Notes under the pieces: generated by a model
Database searches by the model: none
Seen by the model: the letters and a program-made list of their open reading frames with translations, nothing else
What the model was told of the DNA's origin: nothing
Source of the DNA: Seonamhaeicola sp.
GTDB lineage: Bacteria > Bacteroidota > Bacteroidia > Flavobacteriales > Flavobacteriaceae
Direction of reading: 5' to 3'
DNA: 64,000 nucleotides
Assembly (NCBI RefSeq): GCF_028281565.1
Contig: NZ_JANQJQ010000030.1
Span: forward strand, 186,001 to 250,000
Program-made: the position numbers and the translations under genes
Part shown: positions 1-7,872 of the stretch, one piece after another
Position numbering within the stretch: the stretch's first letter is position 1
How the letters are laid out: each line of letters starts with the position of its first letter

Positions 1-65
1 GGTAAGGCATTTAGATCATATAAACCAATAGGATTATAAATATTAATAAATAAAAATATATTAAA

Positions 66-941
66 ATGGAAGACCAACCCACCAACCTCACAGACAACAA
101 TCCAACTTCTGATACCCAACAGACTACGGCATCGGATAAATTTTATCAATCTTCTAGGTTTTGGCTAGCTGTGGTACTTATTGCCATTTATCTGGGCTTT
201 GTGATTTTTTTAATGAAAAAAGTAGATTTATTCGAGCTTACTAAAGATACTTTGAAAAATTCTTCAGATAATTTGAAATGGGCAAGATATCTATTTCTTT
301 TTACTGGTATTGAAGCAATTGTATTTACAGCAGTTGGATATGTCTTTGGAAGAGACGTAAGTCGTAAATCAGAACAAAAGGCTGAGCAAAGGGCTGAAGA
401 AGAGAAAAATGAAAAGCAGAAGGCTCAACAAGAAAAGGATGAAGTCCAGAAAGAGGCTCAAAAGAACAAAGAGAACCTTATCAAACTTCAAGAGGCTGTA
501 ATAGGGGAAGCAAGTAAAAGTAATCCTAATAGTTTTAATCTCTTTAAGGGATATAAAGCTCAAGTTGATGCTGATGACGGTGAAAGAGCAGATTTTACTA
601 AATCAGATTCATTTATTGTTGAAAGTAGAGCCTTTGAATTAGCCAAGACATTAGAAGCCGGTTTCAATTCTGTAACCTATGTCAAAATGAACTACGAAGT
701 TAAAGCCAGCGGTTTTATTAAAGTAGTTATTGATGGGAAATTACAACATTCGGCAAAAGGGTATCTTCCCAAGGTAGCATCTACAAGTTCAGGAATACCT
801 GTCACCGTTCACTGGGATGGTAAAGGTCAATGGGAATTTATAGCGAGTAATATCAGAAACCTCGAAACTGGTAATTCTATGCAGATGTCACCAAATCCAT
901 TGAAAAGTAACGGAAACACATCATCATTCAAAGTTGTTTAA
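66..941 (+). CDS. Inner-membrane coiled-coil protein, unknown function
   Basis: I do not recognise a family. The 291-residue protein has a polar Asn/Thr/Gln-rich N-terminus, two hydrophobic segments at about residues 32-50 and 75-95, then a highly charged Glu/Lys/Gln-rich stretch at about 100-145 that should form a coiled coil, and a mixed C-terminal domain of about 145 residues. This suggests two membrane passes with a helical stalk and a globular end on the same side as the N-terminus, probably cytoplasmic. The ATG is preceded by an A/T-rich sequence without a clear ribosome site, as is common in Bacteroidota. The next gene starts one base after this stop codon, so the two are very likely one operon and may work together. 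Function is unknown. Confidence 0.7.
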   Translation: MEDQPTNLTDNNPTSDTQQTTASDKFYQSSRFWLAVVLIAIYLGFVIFLMKKVDLFELTKDTLKNSSDNLKWARYLFLFTGIEAIVFTAVGYVFGRDVSRKSEQKAEQRAEEEKNEKQKAQQEKDEVQKEAQKNKENLIKLQEAVIGEASKSNPNSFNLFKGYKAQVDADDGERADFTKSDSFIVESRAFELAKTLEAGFNSVTYVKMNYEVKASGFIKVVIDGKLQHSAKGYLPKVASTSSGIPVTVHWDGKGQWEFIASNIRNLETGNSMQMSPNPLKSNGNTSSFKVV

Positions 942-942
942 A

Positions 943-2754
943 ATGGTAAAAAAATATTCCTTTTTAGTTTGCTTGTTTAGTACATACTTCAGTTTTGGAC
1001 AATCCTTGGGTCAAGATAGTGATGGTTTTAGTTCCATACTATTACCTTCAACAAGCATTAATATCGATAGTAAAAATAACGTAACAAATTTATCGTTCTA
1101 CAAACTCACAAGGCTTACAGAATTTACTTCCCTCGATGACGTAAGTTTTGGTGAAAGTTTTGATCCTGATACATATAACAATATTACTTTTAATTTGCCT
1201 AATATAGTGAGTAGAATAGAAAGTGTACAGGATGATGTTGAATCAGCAAGCAGAGATAGTCGTTTATTATTAGGACTTGAGATCACTGGATCTTCGAAGA
1301 ACGGACTTGCCCTGATATTTGGTGAAGGTACACTATCTAACAGCGCAAATGTAAATGCAGTTATCGGATGGCACAAAAGTAAGTTAAGATACAATCGCAA
1401 CGATAATAATTCTTATGTATACAACGTCATGAAAATGGATACCATAAACCGAGCGATATCAGAAATTGAAGCTGAGATCAATGAAGAGGTACAACTTCTC
1501 ATTTCCCCTGAAACTGTTACATCTGGAATAGCATTTTTATTAACTGACCCATTGAATCAAAAGACAACTAAGGACAAGATTGCAGATGCGGAAGAATTAC
1601 TAAATAGGCTGGATGACGGTAATAAACTGGCCAGGAAATCAGAACGTTTAACAGAGCTCAGAGACTATATTTCCGAATTGGACGATATAATTGACCAAAT
1701 CGATATCGTAACATCTATTCCTGATAGAAAATTTCCACTTTACAAAAAAGCTAGTGAGGATGATATGAAAAAGGTTCACAAAGCAAGAAATTCTGTCAAA
1801 TATGAAGTATTTGAATTTAATGAATTACGAAAGAAAGCTAAATACGAAGTACTTGAAGAGTTAAAGGTGGATTTAGACAATTTATTCGAAAAAGATACAT
1901 GGAAAACTGCTGAAACAGAATTAGTTAAAAAAATGGCAGAGATTAAAGCAAAGAAAAATCGAGTTGTAGATTTGGATGATGACTTAAGTAGTGATTTCGA
2001 CGATTTGAAAACGAAATATCAGTCGTATATTAATATACTATATGACCTAAAATATGTCGAAGAAGATATAGAGGGTATAGAAAAGAAAAATGTTGACTTT
2101 AATACTCATGTTATATATGGTAAAGCCGGATTTATAGGTAAATCGTTCCTCTACGATTTAGAGAATGATTCAAATATAAAAGATGAAAGAATCGTAAAGC
2201 GAGATTTTCAAGGAACTCGATTTGAAATTGGATGGACTCATCAATTTTTGACTAATAATGTATTTGGAATTAATTTTTCCAGAAGTTACACCGATAATTC
2301 CAGCAGGCTGGATTCAGAAGATTATACCTTCAAAGTTATTGACGATACGGTTACACCCAATTTAGAATCATCTACTGAATTGAAAGCTTTATCTGGTCCA
2401 TATGATAAATTCGACAAGTACCAGATAGCCGCTGATTATGTGAGGTTTGTCCCTCTTAAGGATATAAAAAATAAAGATGACTTAAAGAAGCCAGCAGAAC
2501 TATATTTATTAATAAACCCATATTTCAGGCATAACTTTTACTACGATTCTGAAACCCTCAAACCGAATACTTCATTCGGCCTAGGCTTGTACGCCTTTAA
2601 TGTCAATAAAGGATCAGTTGCGGGAGGTGTTTTTGCGCAAGCTGATGACGTTTTTAATATAAACAGAGATGAACCAATACCTTTTACACGACAAATTCAA
2701 ATAGGATTAGTCTTCAAGTATTCTTTAGAATCTTTTAATCCTAAAAAAGATTAG
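943..2754 (+). CDS. Exported coiled-coil protein with possible outer-membrane C-terminus
   Basis: No family recognised. A longer reading would start at a TTG (934) inside the upstream gene; the ATG at 943 gives a clean signal peptide (Met-Val-Lys-Lys, hydrophobic core, Phe-Gly-Gln at about 18-20), so I chose it, giving 603 residues. The middle (about 160-370) is rich in Glu, Lys, Asp and Leu and looks like long helices or coiled coils. The last 200 residues have alternating aromatic and polar residues and end in a Phe-Lys-Tyr-Ser-Leu pattern, which is compatible with outer-membrane beta strands, but this is inference. The gene directly follows the coiled-coil membrane protein, so the pair may bridge the envelope. 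Confidence 0.7.
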   Translation: MVKKYSFLVCLFSTYFSFGQSLGQDSDGFSSILLPSTSINIDSKNNVTNLSFYKLTRLTEFTSLDDVSFGESFDPDTYNNITFNLPNIVSRIESVQDDVESASRDSRLLLGLEITGSSKNGLALIFGEGTLSNSANVNAVIGWHKSKLRYNRNDNNSYVYNVMKMDTINRAISEIEAEINEEVQLLISPETVTSGIAFLLTDPLNQKTTKDKIADAEELLNRLDDGNKLARKSERLTELRDYISELDDIIDQIDIVTSIPDRKFPLYKKASEDDMKKVHKARNSVKYEVFEFNELRKKAKYEVLEELKVDLDNLFEKDTWKTAETELVKKMAEIKAKKNRVVDLDDDLSSDFDDLKTKYQSYINILYDLKYVEEDIEGIEKKNVDFNTHVIYGKAGFIGKSFLYDLENDSNIKDERIVKRDFQGTRFEIGWTHQFLTNNVFGINFSRSYTDNSSRLDSEDYTFKVIDDTVTPNLESSTELKALSGPYDKFDKYQIAADYVRFVPLKDIKNKDDLKKPAELYLLINPYFRHNFYYDSETLKPNTSFGLGLYAFNVNKGSVAGGVFAQADDVFNINRDEPIPFTRQIQIGLVFKYSLESFNPKKD

Positions 2755-2834
2755 GCCCTTCATTAATAATTAAATGTTTAATAAAATAGTATTGAGATAA
2801 ACAGCTGTACTGTAATGTTCTCGCGTGTCGCCTG

Positions 2835-2880
2835 TCCTGAGCATTTCCACTTAACTCAATATAAACTTAGTCGAAGGCTA
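2835..2880. repeat. Interrupted copy of a dispersed CTGAGC...GTCGAAGG repeat
   Basis: The two ends of the common short repeat (CCTGTCCTGAGC and TTAGTCGAAGG) are both present but are separated by about 24 bases of A/T-rich sequence. Related uninterrupted short repeats (CTTCGACTGCGCTCAG type) occur elsewhere in the window, for example at 46205 and 42931. It lies between two converging genes. Confidence 0.4.
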
Positions 2881-2889
2881 ACTTAAGCT

Positions 2890-3918
2890 TTATTCCCCAG
2901 ATTTTTCATGAACCCCAATAACAATACGTTCAACAATTTGTTTTGCGGTAGTCAGGGTTGATAGATCTTGGAAAAGCGCTCCTGTTTGCCCCGAATGATG
3001 GCCATGTCCAATGAGCTCCATCAGATAATAGGCTTTCCCGTCTTCCAAATCTATAAAAGCCTCGAATACAACCGATGGTTGCCCCAACTGTCCTGTTCCG
3101 CTATGATATACTTCATCATCGGGAAAATCAAACTCAGAATAGAATTCGTTATCGTCAAAAGCTACATTAAGTTCTATTTTTAATCGTAATCTGGTGTTTT
3201 TATTAATAGAAGTCCGTAATTTAAAATTACTGGTGATGGTCTCGCCTGTAATCGCATCTGGGAAGTTGTCTGTGGTGGAGGGTACATACATCCCATCGGC
3301 ATACTGAACCCCGCGCTTATGCGACCATACGGGTAGCGCATTGACCCGCCTGTAGTCCCCAATGGCATCTTTAGAGGCATCAAAGGCCTTGAAGTTCTGC
3401 TTAGTACGCCCTCCAAAAAATAGGCCCTTTGCCGTTGCTTTTGAGACAAATAGAGTTTCTAAGTAGTTCTCATGTTCATCTTCGGTCCATATGGCCATTT
3501 GCGGATGCCAATAATGTTCAGATTTTAAGAGATCTATGGAAATGGCGACCTCCTTATCAAGGTTCATTTCTATGATTTCGTAGGTAGTCGGGTTAATTTC
3601 TTGTTTCCCAGTAGCCTTTAATCCCGCTCCAAAATCCATCATGGAACCAAAGGGCTCTACCTGCAAATAGGCCCCTCCGGCAAACACAAGTACAATCACT
3701 GCTATCCATAGGATCAGGTTTCCTTTGCTATACATTTTAAGGGAACGAAAGTTATTCACTATATGACATCCTACGCCCGCAGCTAACAATAAGCCGAACA
3801 CGGTGTGCAATGTGGCCACAGTCTTGGTGTAAGGGGTACCATAGGACAGAATCCCGGTAACCAATACGATCATGAAGCACAAAGCAATGGACAAGCTTAT
3901 AACTTTTCTTAGTGTCAT
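2890..3918 (-). CDS. Membrane protein with cytochrome-b-like (DUF4405-type) N-terminus
   Basis: The 342-residue protein starts with three hydrophobic segments (about residues 7-27, 36-55 and 68-86). The second carries His38 and His52, spaced as in the small haem-binding cytochrome b domains called DUF4405; I infer haem binding. The remaining 250 residues contain a His-Pro-Gln-Met-Ala-Ile-Trp motif near residue 140, somewhat like DUF2271 proteins, and should lie in the periplasm. It probably handles electron transfer or a redox-sensitive task in the envelope. The gene follows the Cys-rich exported protein on the same strand after 86 bases and could share its promoter, placing it in the locus controlled by the divergent two-component system. 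Confidence 0.65.
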   Translation of the reverse strand: MTLRKVISLSIALCFMIVLVTGILSYGTPYTKTVATLHTVFGLLLAAGVGCHIVNNFRSLKMYSKGNLILWIAVIVLVFAGGAYLQVEPFGSMMDFGAGLKATGKQEINPTTYEIIEMNLDKEVAISIDLLKSEHYWHPQMAIWTEDEHENYLETLFVSKATAKGLFFGGRTKQNFKAFDASKDAIGDYRRVNALPVWSHKRGVQYADGMYVPSTTDNFPDAITGETITSNFKLRTSINKNTRLRLKIELNVAFDDNEFYSEFDFPDDEVYHSGTGQLGQPSVVFEAFIDLEDGKAYYLMELIGHGHHSGQTGALFQDLSTLTTAKQIVERIVIGVHEKSGE

Positions 3919-4004
3919 GGTATACGTTAGGTGCAGGATTCGTTAAATACGCATCTGTATTCCTTGATATATAGAAACGGTCCAGGTCCGGGCAACACCA
4001 GCTA

Positions 4005-4475
4005 TCAGAGCAAGCGCTTTAGGGATTTAATGCGTTCACTCAGGTAAACTACCTGTTTGGCCTTGTTTTCGGGTAGTTTGAAAGCCATTGCCTTGTAGTC
4101 TAGCATATCAGCAAAGGCCTTTTCAATAACTCTTAGCTCTCTTACAATAATCTCGATGCTTTCATCGTCCGATGCGCCAATAATACCGCGGACATCATAA
4201 GATCGCTGGTCAAACATGGGTTGTTTAGATTGTTCCATATCCGCTTTTAAGGCAATAAGGTCCTGTCGCAACTCAGTAATGACCTTGGCCTCTCCAAATT
4301 TGGTTTTGGCACCACGACATTCCGAAGGCGAACACCCGGAAGTAGCTTTTGCCGAAGCCTTGTTACAACAGACTTTGGTGGTTTCACATGATGATTGCGC
4401 AACGGCAGCAGTGCTAAGGAGCATGCTACTAGCTAAGCATGCTGAATACAGGATTGATTTTAGATTTGATTTCAT
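4005..4475 (-). CDS. Small exported Cys-rich protein
   Basis: The 156-residue protein has a clear signal peptide (about residues 1-27, ending Ala-Val-Ala-Gln). The mature N-terminus holds a cluster of cysteines at positions 30, 36, 37, 48 and 53, which could bind metal or form disulfides. The rest (about 60-156) is predicted to be helical and charged. I do not know the family. The gene is transcribed divergently from the histidine kinase, whose sensor region also carries four cysteines, and four AGGTTA repeats sit in the shared promoter region. I infer that it is a target, and perhaps an input, of that two-component system; a thiol, metal or redox cue is possible but not shown. Confidence 0.65.
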   Translation of the reverse strand: MKSNLKSILYSACLASSMLLSTAAVAQSSCETTKVCCNKASAKATSGCSPSECRGAKTKFGEAKVITELRQDLIALKADMEQSKQPMFDQRSYDVRGIIGASDDESIEIIVRELRVIEKAFADMLDYKAMAFKLPENKAKQVVYLSERIKSLKRLL

Positions 4476-4549
4476 AACGTTTCGATTTTAAATTGATTCT
4501 GTCATTGTGAGCTCATTAGTGCAAATTAAATTATCAGCTACAAGAAAGT

Positions 4550-4587
4550 AGGTTATAGGCAGGTTATATCAGGTTAAGACAAGGTTA
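4550..4587. promoter_or_regulatory. Four phased AGGTTA direct repeats, likely response-regulator box
   Basis: AGGTTA occurs at 4550, 4561, 4571 and 4582, a period of 10-11 bases that puts every copy on the same face of the helix. OmpR-family regulators typically bind such direct repeats. The array lies in the divergent promoter region between the Cys-rich gene (start 4475) and the kinase gene (start 4628), so the downstream-encoded OmpR-type regulator is the obvious candidate to bind it. Confidence 0.6.
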
Positions 4588-4615
4588 AATTCCTGTAAAC
4601 GGACTAAATAATATC

Positions 4616-4623
4616 TAAATTTG
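4616..4623 (+). promoter_or_regulatory. Candidate -7 box (TAnnTTTG) of the kinase operon
   Basis: TAAATTTG matches the Bacteroidota -7 consensus TAnnTTTG and ends only four bases before the kinase ATG. If used, the mRNA would be nearly leaderless. No convincing -33 TTTG is seen, which fits a promoter that depends on an activator bound at the AGGTTA repeats. Confidence 0.35.
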
Positions 4624-4627
4624 TTCC

Positions 4628-5905
4628 ATGACAGGTAAAAAAGCATACTGGATCATTGGCATTATGTCCGTTTTATTGGTCGGCCTTTTGATCAATCAGA
4701 TCATCTATGTTTATGATGCGGCCATTGCACAGGAGTCCCATTTTAAAAGCAAGGCCCAAATGGCTTTAGGCGCTATTGTCAATGAGGTGTCCAGTGATTA
4801 TGAGGTATGCAATAGTGTAAAAAGTTGCTTAGACCCTAATGTCGATTATTCCTGTATTATCAATGGCAATAGTCAGTTTAGCCGAGATTTTAAATCGCAA
4901 AAGGAATGGCATAGCGTGGACTCTATCATCCAATCGGAATTGCAGGTAGCCGGCATCGATTTAGGGTATAATTTTGACTTTTGTACCCCCGTAGTTAATG
5001 ATGGCGGCCAAATAAGTAAAAGCACCTTTAGCAAAGCGCTTAACGGGGAACTAACAAAATCCACCATTGTGATGCGTCTGGATTTTCCCTCCAGGTCTAA
5101 CTATATCTTAAAGCAAATAAGCCCTGCTTTTATGTCCTCAATTTTGATTATCCTGCTTCTTAGTATTGTCTTCGCCGTGCTTTTTGGCTATTATAGAAAA
5201 GAGCGCAGCAATGCGGAACGCACGCGTGATTTTTTAAACAACATGACGCATGAGTTTAAGACCCCTATGGCCAATATTGCCTTTGCCAATAATTTTTTAA
5301 GGCGTCAATCGGATAACATAACCCCGGATAGCATTAAAAAATATACTGCTATCATAGACTATGAAAACCAAAAGATTATCGATAGTAGCGAAGACATCCT
5401 GGAGCTAGCGAAGCATGAATACGATTTTTCAAAACTGGAATTGGAAACGGTAGACCTGCATGCCATGATCTACGAATTACAACAAAGTTTTATGGCATCC
5501 CCATTGAAACCAGGTTTAGAGATTTCACTGGCACTGGATGCTGAACACTATACCTTACCTGGAAAAACCTCCTTTCTGCAAAATGCCCTGTCCAATATCA
5601 TCGATAATGCCATTAAATATTGCAGGGAAACACCAAGGATCCTCATTTCAACGGTTAACCAAAACGGACATCTGATTATCTCTGTAAGGGATAATGGTAT
5701 TGGTATCCCCAAAAATGAACTAAACGCTGTTTTTGAAAAGTTCTATCGTATTTCTACAGGCGACTTGCACGATGTAAAAGGTTTTGGCCTGGGGCTATCT
5801 TATGTAAAAATGGTAGTTGAACAAATGCGTGGCACCATCTCCATTGAGAGCACCTTAGACCAGGGATCTGTTGTTACCATAAAACTTCCGTTGGCCCATG
5901 ACTAG
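4628..5905 (+). CDS. Membrane sensor histidine kinase
   Basis: The 425-residue kinase has two transmembrane segments (about 8-28 and 168-188) flanking a periplasmic sensor region of roughly 140 residues with cysteines at 61, 67, 76 and 119. No HAMP domain is evident between the second membrane segment and the H-box, where His208 lies in Met-Thr-His-Glu-Phe-Lys-Thr-Pro. The ATPase part shows an N-box (Asn-Ala-Ile-Lys-Tyr), a G1 box (Asp-Asn-Gly-Ile-Gly-Ile) and a G2 box (Gly-Phe-Gly-Leu-Gly-Leu). It overlaps the response regulator gene by eight bases, a sign of translational coupling. The four cysteines suggest thiol, metal or redox sensing, which is inference. Confidence 0.9.
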   Translation: MTGKKAYWIIGIMSVLLVGLLINQIIYVYDAAIAQESHFKSKAQMALGAIVNEVSSDYEVCNSVKSCLDPNVDYSCIINGNSQFSRDFKSQKEWHSVDSIIQSELQVAGIDLGYNFDFCTPVVNDGGQISKSTFSKALNGELTKSTIVMRLDFPSRSNYILKQISPAFMSSILIILLLSIVFAVLFGYYRKERSNAERTRDFLNNMTHEFKTPMANIAFANNFLRRQSDNITPDSIKKYTAIIDYENQKIIDSSEDILELAKHEYDFSKLELETVDLHAMIYELQQSFMASPLKPGLEISLALDAEHYTLPGKTSFLQNALSNIIDNAIKYCRETPRILISTVNQNGHLIISVRDNGIGIPKNELNAVFEKFYRISTGDLHDVKGFGLGLSYVKMVVEQMRGTISIESTLDQGSVVTIKLPLAHD

Positions 5906-6587
5906 CAAAAAACGAATTTTACTTGTTGAGGACGATCTAAACCTGGGGTTTATGTTATTGACCTATCTGGAAGATCATGGCTTTGAGGTTAAATTATATC
6001 GGGATGGGGAATCCGGGTATAAAGCTTATACCAACGGACACTATGATTTTTGCATACTGGATTTAATGCTCCCAAAGATGGATGGGTTTACCCTGGCCCG
6101 GAACATAAGGAAAAACAAAGCCAGGACGCCCATTTTAATGCTTACCGCCAGGGCTATGGACGAAGACAAGCTAAAAGGATTTAAGCTTGGTATAGATGAC
6201 TATGTTACCAAGCCATTTAATGAAGAGGAACTGGTTTATCGGATCAACGCCATACTCAATAGGGCAGAACCTACTAAACCAAGGGTTTCAAGGGAGTACC
6301 GCATAGGGAAGTATGTGTTTAACAGCAGCACCCTAAGCCTTAGCGGCTTTAACGAATCCAAGCGATTAACAAAAAAAGAAGCTGAAATACTTTTACAATT
6401 ATCAGGTTCCATAAATGAGATTGTACACCGGTCTGATATCCTTCAGGCCGTATGGGGCGAAGATGACTATTTTACCGGCCGGAGCCTGGATGTGTTTATA
6501 AGCAAACTTCGAAAATATTTAAAAAAAGACGCAGCGGTCTCCATTAAGGCTATCCCGAATGTTGGACTGATGCTTAAGGTTGATTGA
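5898..6587 (+). CDS. OmpR-family response regulator
   Basis: The 229-residue protein has a receiver domain with the acidic pair at residues 11-13, the phospho-acceptor Asp55 (Cys-Ile-Leu-Asp-Leu-Met-Leu-Pro), a conserved Thr in Leu-Thr-Ala-Arg and a Lys in Thr-Lys-Pro-Phe. The C-terminal half is a winged helix (about 130-229) with the typical Gly-Arg-Ser-Leu-Asp-Val-Phe-Ile-Ser-Lys-Leu-Arg signature. Its start lies inside the kinase gene, so the two are co-translated. The likely target is the AGGTTA repeat array upstream of the kinase, which would give autoregulation and control of the divergent Cys-rich/membrane protein genes. Confidence 0.93.
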   Translation: MTSKKRILLVEDDLNLGFMLLTYLEDHGFEVKLYRDGESGYKAYTNGHYDFCILDLMLPKMDGFTLARNIRKNKARTPILMLTARAMDEDKLKGFKLGIDDYVTKPFNEEELVYRINAILNRAEPTKPRVSREYRIGKYVFNSSTLSLSGFNESKRLTKKEAEILLQLSGSINEIVHRSDILQAVWGEDDYFTGRSLDVFISKLRKYLKKDAAVSIKAIPNVGLMLKVD

Positions 6588-6695
6588 GATTAGGCTTAAG
6601 CCAAACGCATTTAAGATTCACGAGCACCTGTTTATCAATTATTAAATAGCGAGCAAATACGCTTTACCCGGAGCGACGAACAGCATTGGCTAAAT

Positions 6696-6730
6696 CGTAG
6701 GCGAGGAGTGTAGGGGAATGTGTATGGAAT
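6696..6730. repeat. CGTAGG...AATGTGTATGGAAT motif upstream of the RM island
   Basis: A G-rich stretch beginning CGTAGGCGAGGAG and ending AATGTGTATGGAAT. A closely similar sequence occurs at 16479-16508, upstream of the decarboxylase gene. Both accessory gene blocks therefore begin downstream of the same kind of sequence. Confidence 0.4.
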
Positions 6731-6864
6731 AGGATGTTTGTAGCCATATTTGTGGTTTTCCGCAATTTATTTCTTGTTAAAACTTACTATATTTAGGTTC
6801 TCAGTTTTTCCTAATCATTGGAAGAATATTATTTTTATTTAACATCTTATATCTCAGACTATTT

Positions 6865-7797
6865 ATGAGAAAACTAACATTTCGTGATTTAGCCATTAAA
6901 GTTCTAGAAAAATCGAATATTCCGCTAACAGCAGAAGGAATATGGGAATATGCTGTGGCAAACAATATGGATATTTTAAAACAAAGCATTGGAAAAACAC
7001 CTTGGCGGACAATTAAGTCCAGAATTTATGTTGATATTAAAAACAATCCCGATACACCATTCATCAAAATTGATTCTAAGCCTAAAACATTTTATCTAAA
7101 AAAATTGGCAGGTGATATAGAACTTAAAGATTTAGAGAAAAAGGCTATTGAAATCATTGAAAAGCCAAAACAAAAAAAATACAGCGAACGAGAGGTTCAT
7201 CCATTCTTGGTATATTTTGCAAATACATATCTTGATGCAAATTGTAAAACCATTAAGCATGAAAGATCTAGTAAAAAAAGATATACCAAATGGTTACACC
7301 CTGACATTGTAGGGGTTAATTTTCCAATTGAAGACTGGAGTAAAGAAGTTTTAGATTTTGGTTTGGTCGCTGGGAGAGGAAATTTAATCACACTTTTTTC
7401 TTTTGAATTAAAATTAGAACTAAATTTTTCCAATCTTAGGGAAAGCTATTTTCAGGCAGTTTCAAATTCTTCTTGGTCGAATTATGGCTTTCTAGTAGCC
7501 ACTAAGGTATTGCGAGATGATGAATTTGAGTATGAACTTGCTAGACTTAGTACTGCATTTGGTATAGGAATAATTAAGCTAGATATTGACGATCCCGATT
7601 CATCAGAAGTACTTTTCGACGCAAGATTAAAAGAAGATTTGGATTGGGAAACTATAAATAAGTTAGCACAAGAAAATAGAGATTTTAAGGAGTTTATTGT
7701 CAGAGTTAAAAATGACTTAACAACAAAAGAAATAAGAAAGGAAAGTTATGATAAAGTACTTGAAATAGAAGCATTGGAGAAAATAATTAAAAAATAA
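6865..7797 (+). CDS. HARE-HTH protein with restriction-nuclease-like C-terminus
   Basis: Residues about 1-80 match the HARE-HTH winged helix (Phe-Arg-Asp-Leu-Ala near the start, Thr-Ala-Glu-Gly-Ile-Trp-Glu at about 22-28, Thr-Pro-Trp-Arg-Thr-Ile at about 50-55), a DNA-binding module found in restriction enzymes and chromatin proteins. The C-terminal region (about 110-250) has a His-Pro-Asp-Ile-Val-Gly strand and a later Phe-Glu-Leu-Lys-Leu, which could be the acidic and Glu-x-Lys elements of a PD-(D/E)xK nuclease fold; this is inference. It precedes hsdM by 75 bases on the same strand and so belongs to the restriction island, either as a second nuclease or as a modified-DNA sensor. Confidence 0.7.
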   Translation: MRKLTFRDLAIKVLEKSNIPLTAEGIWEYAVANNMDILKQSIGKTPWRTIKSRIYVDIKNNPDTPFIKIDSKPKTFYLKKLAGDIELKDLEKKAIEIIEKPKQKKYSEREVHPFLVYFANTYLDANCKTIKHERSSKKRYTKWLHPDIVGVNFPIEDWSKEVLDFGLVAGRGNLITLFSFELKLELNFSNLRESYFQAVSNSSWSNYGFLVATKVLRDDEFEYELARLSTAFGIGIIKLDIDDPDSSEVLFDARLKEDLDWETINKLAQENRDFKEFIVRVKNDLTTKEIRKESYDKVLEIEALEKIIKK

Positions 7798-7872
7798 GTT
7801 AGTATGTGTAAAATGATTATTAATATTATAGTTTTTTATATGCCAAAAAAAATGAAAACTTAATAAATATAC

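Noticed and set aside
934-942. TTG start for the second gene
   Set aside because: It lies inside the first gene; the ATG at 943 gives a proper signal peptide.
4550-4587. Direct repeats as a CRISPR array
   Set aside because: Units are only 6 bases with 4-5 base spacers, which is a regulator site and not a CRISPR array. No cas genes are present.
6588-6864. tRNA gene as island attachment site
   Set aside because: No cloverleaf or conserved GTTCGAATC arm is seen here or beside the other blocks.
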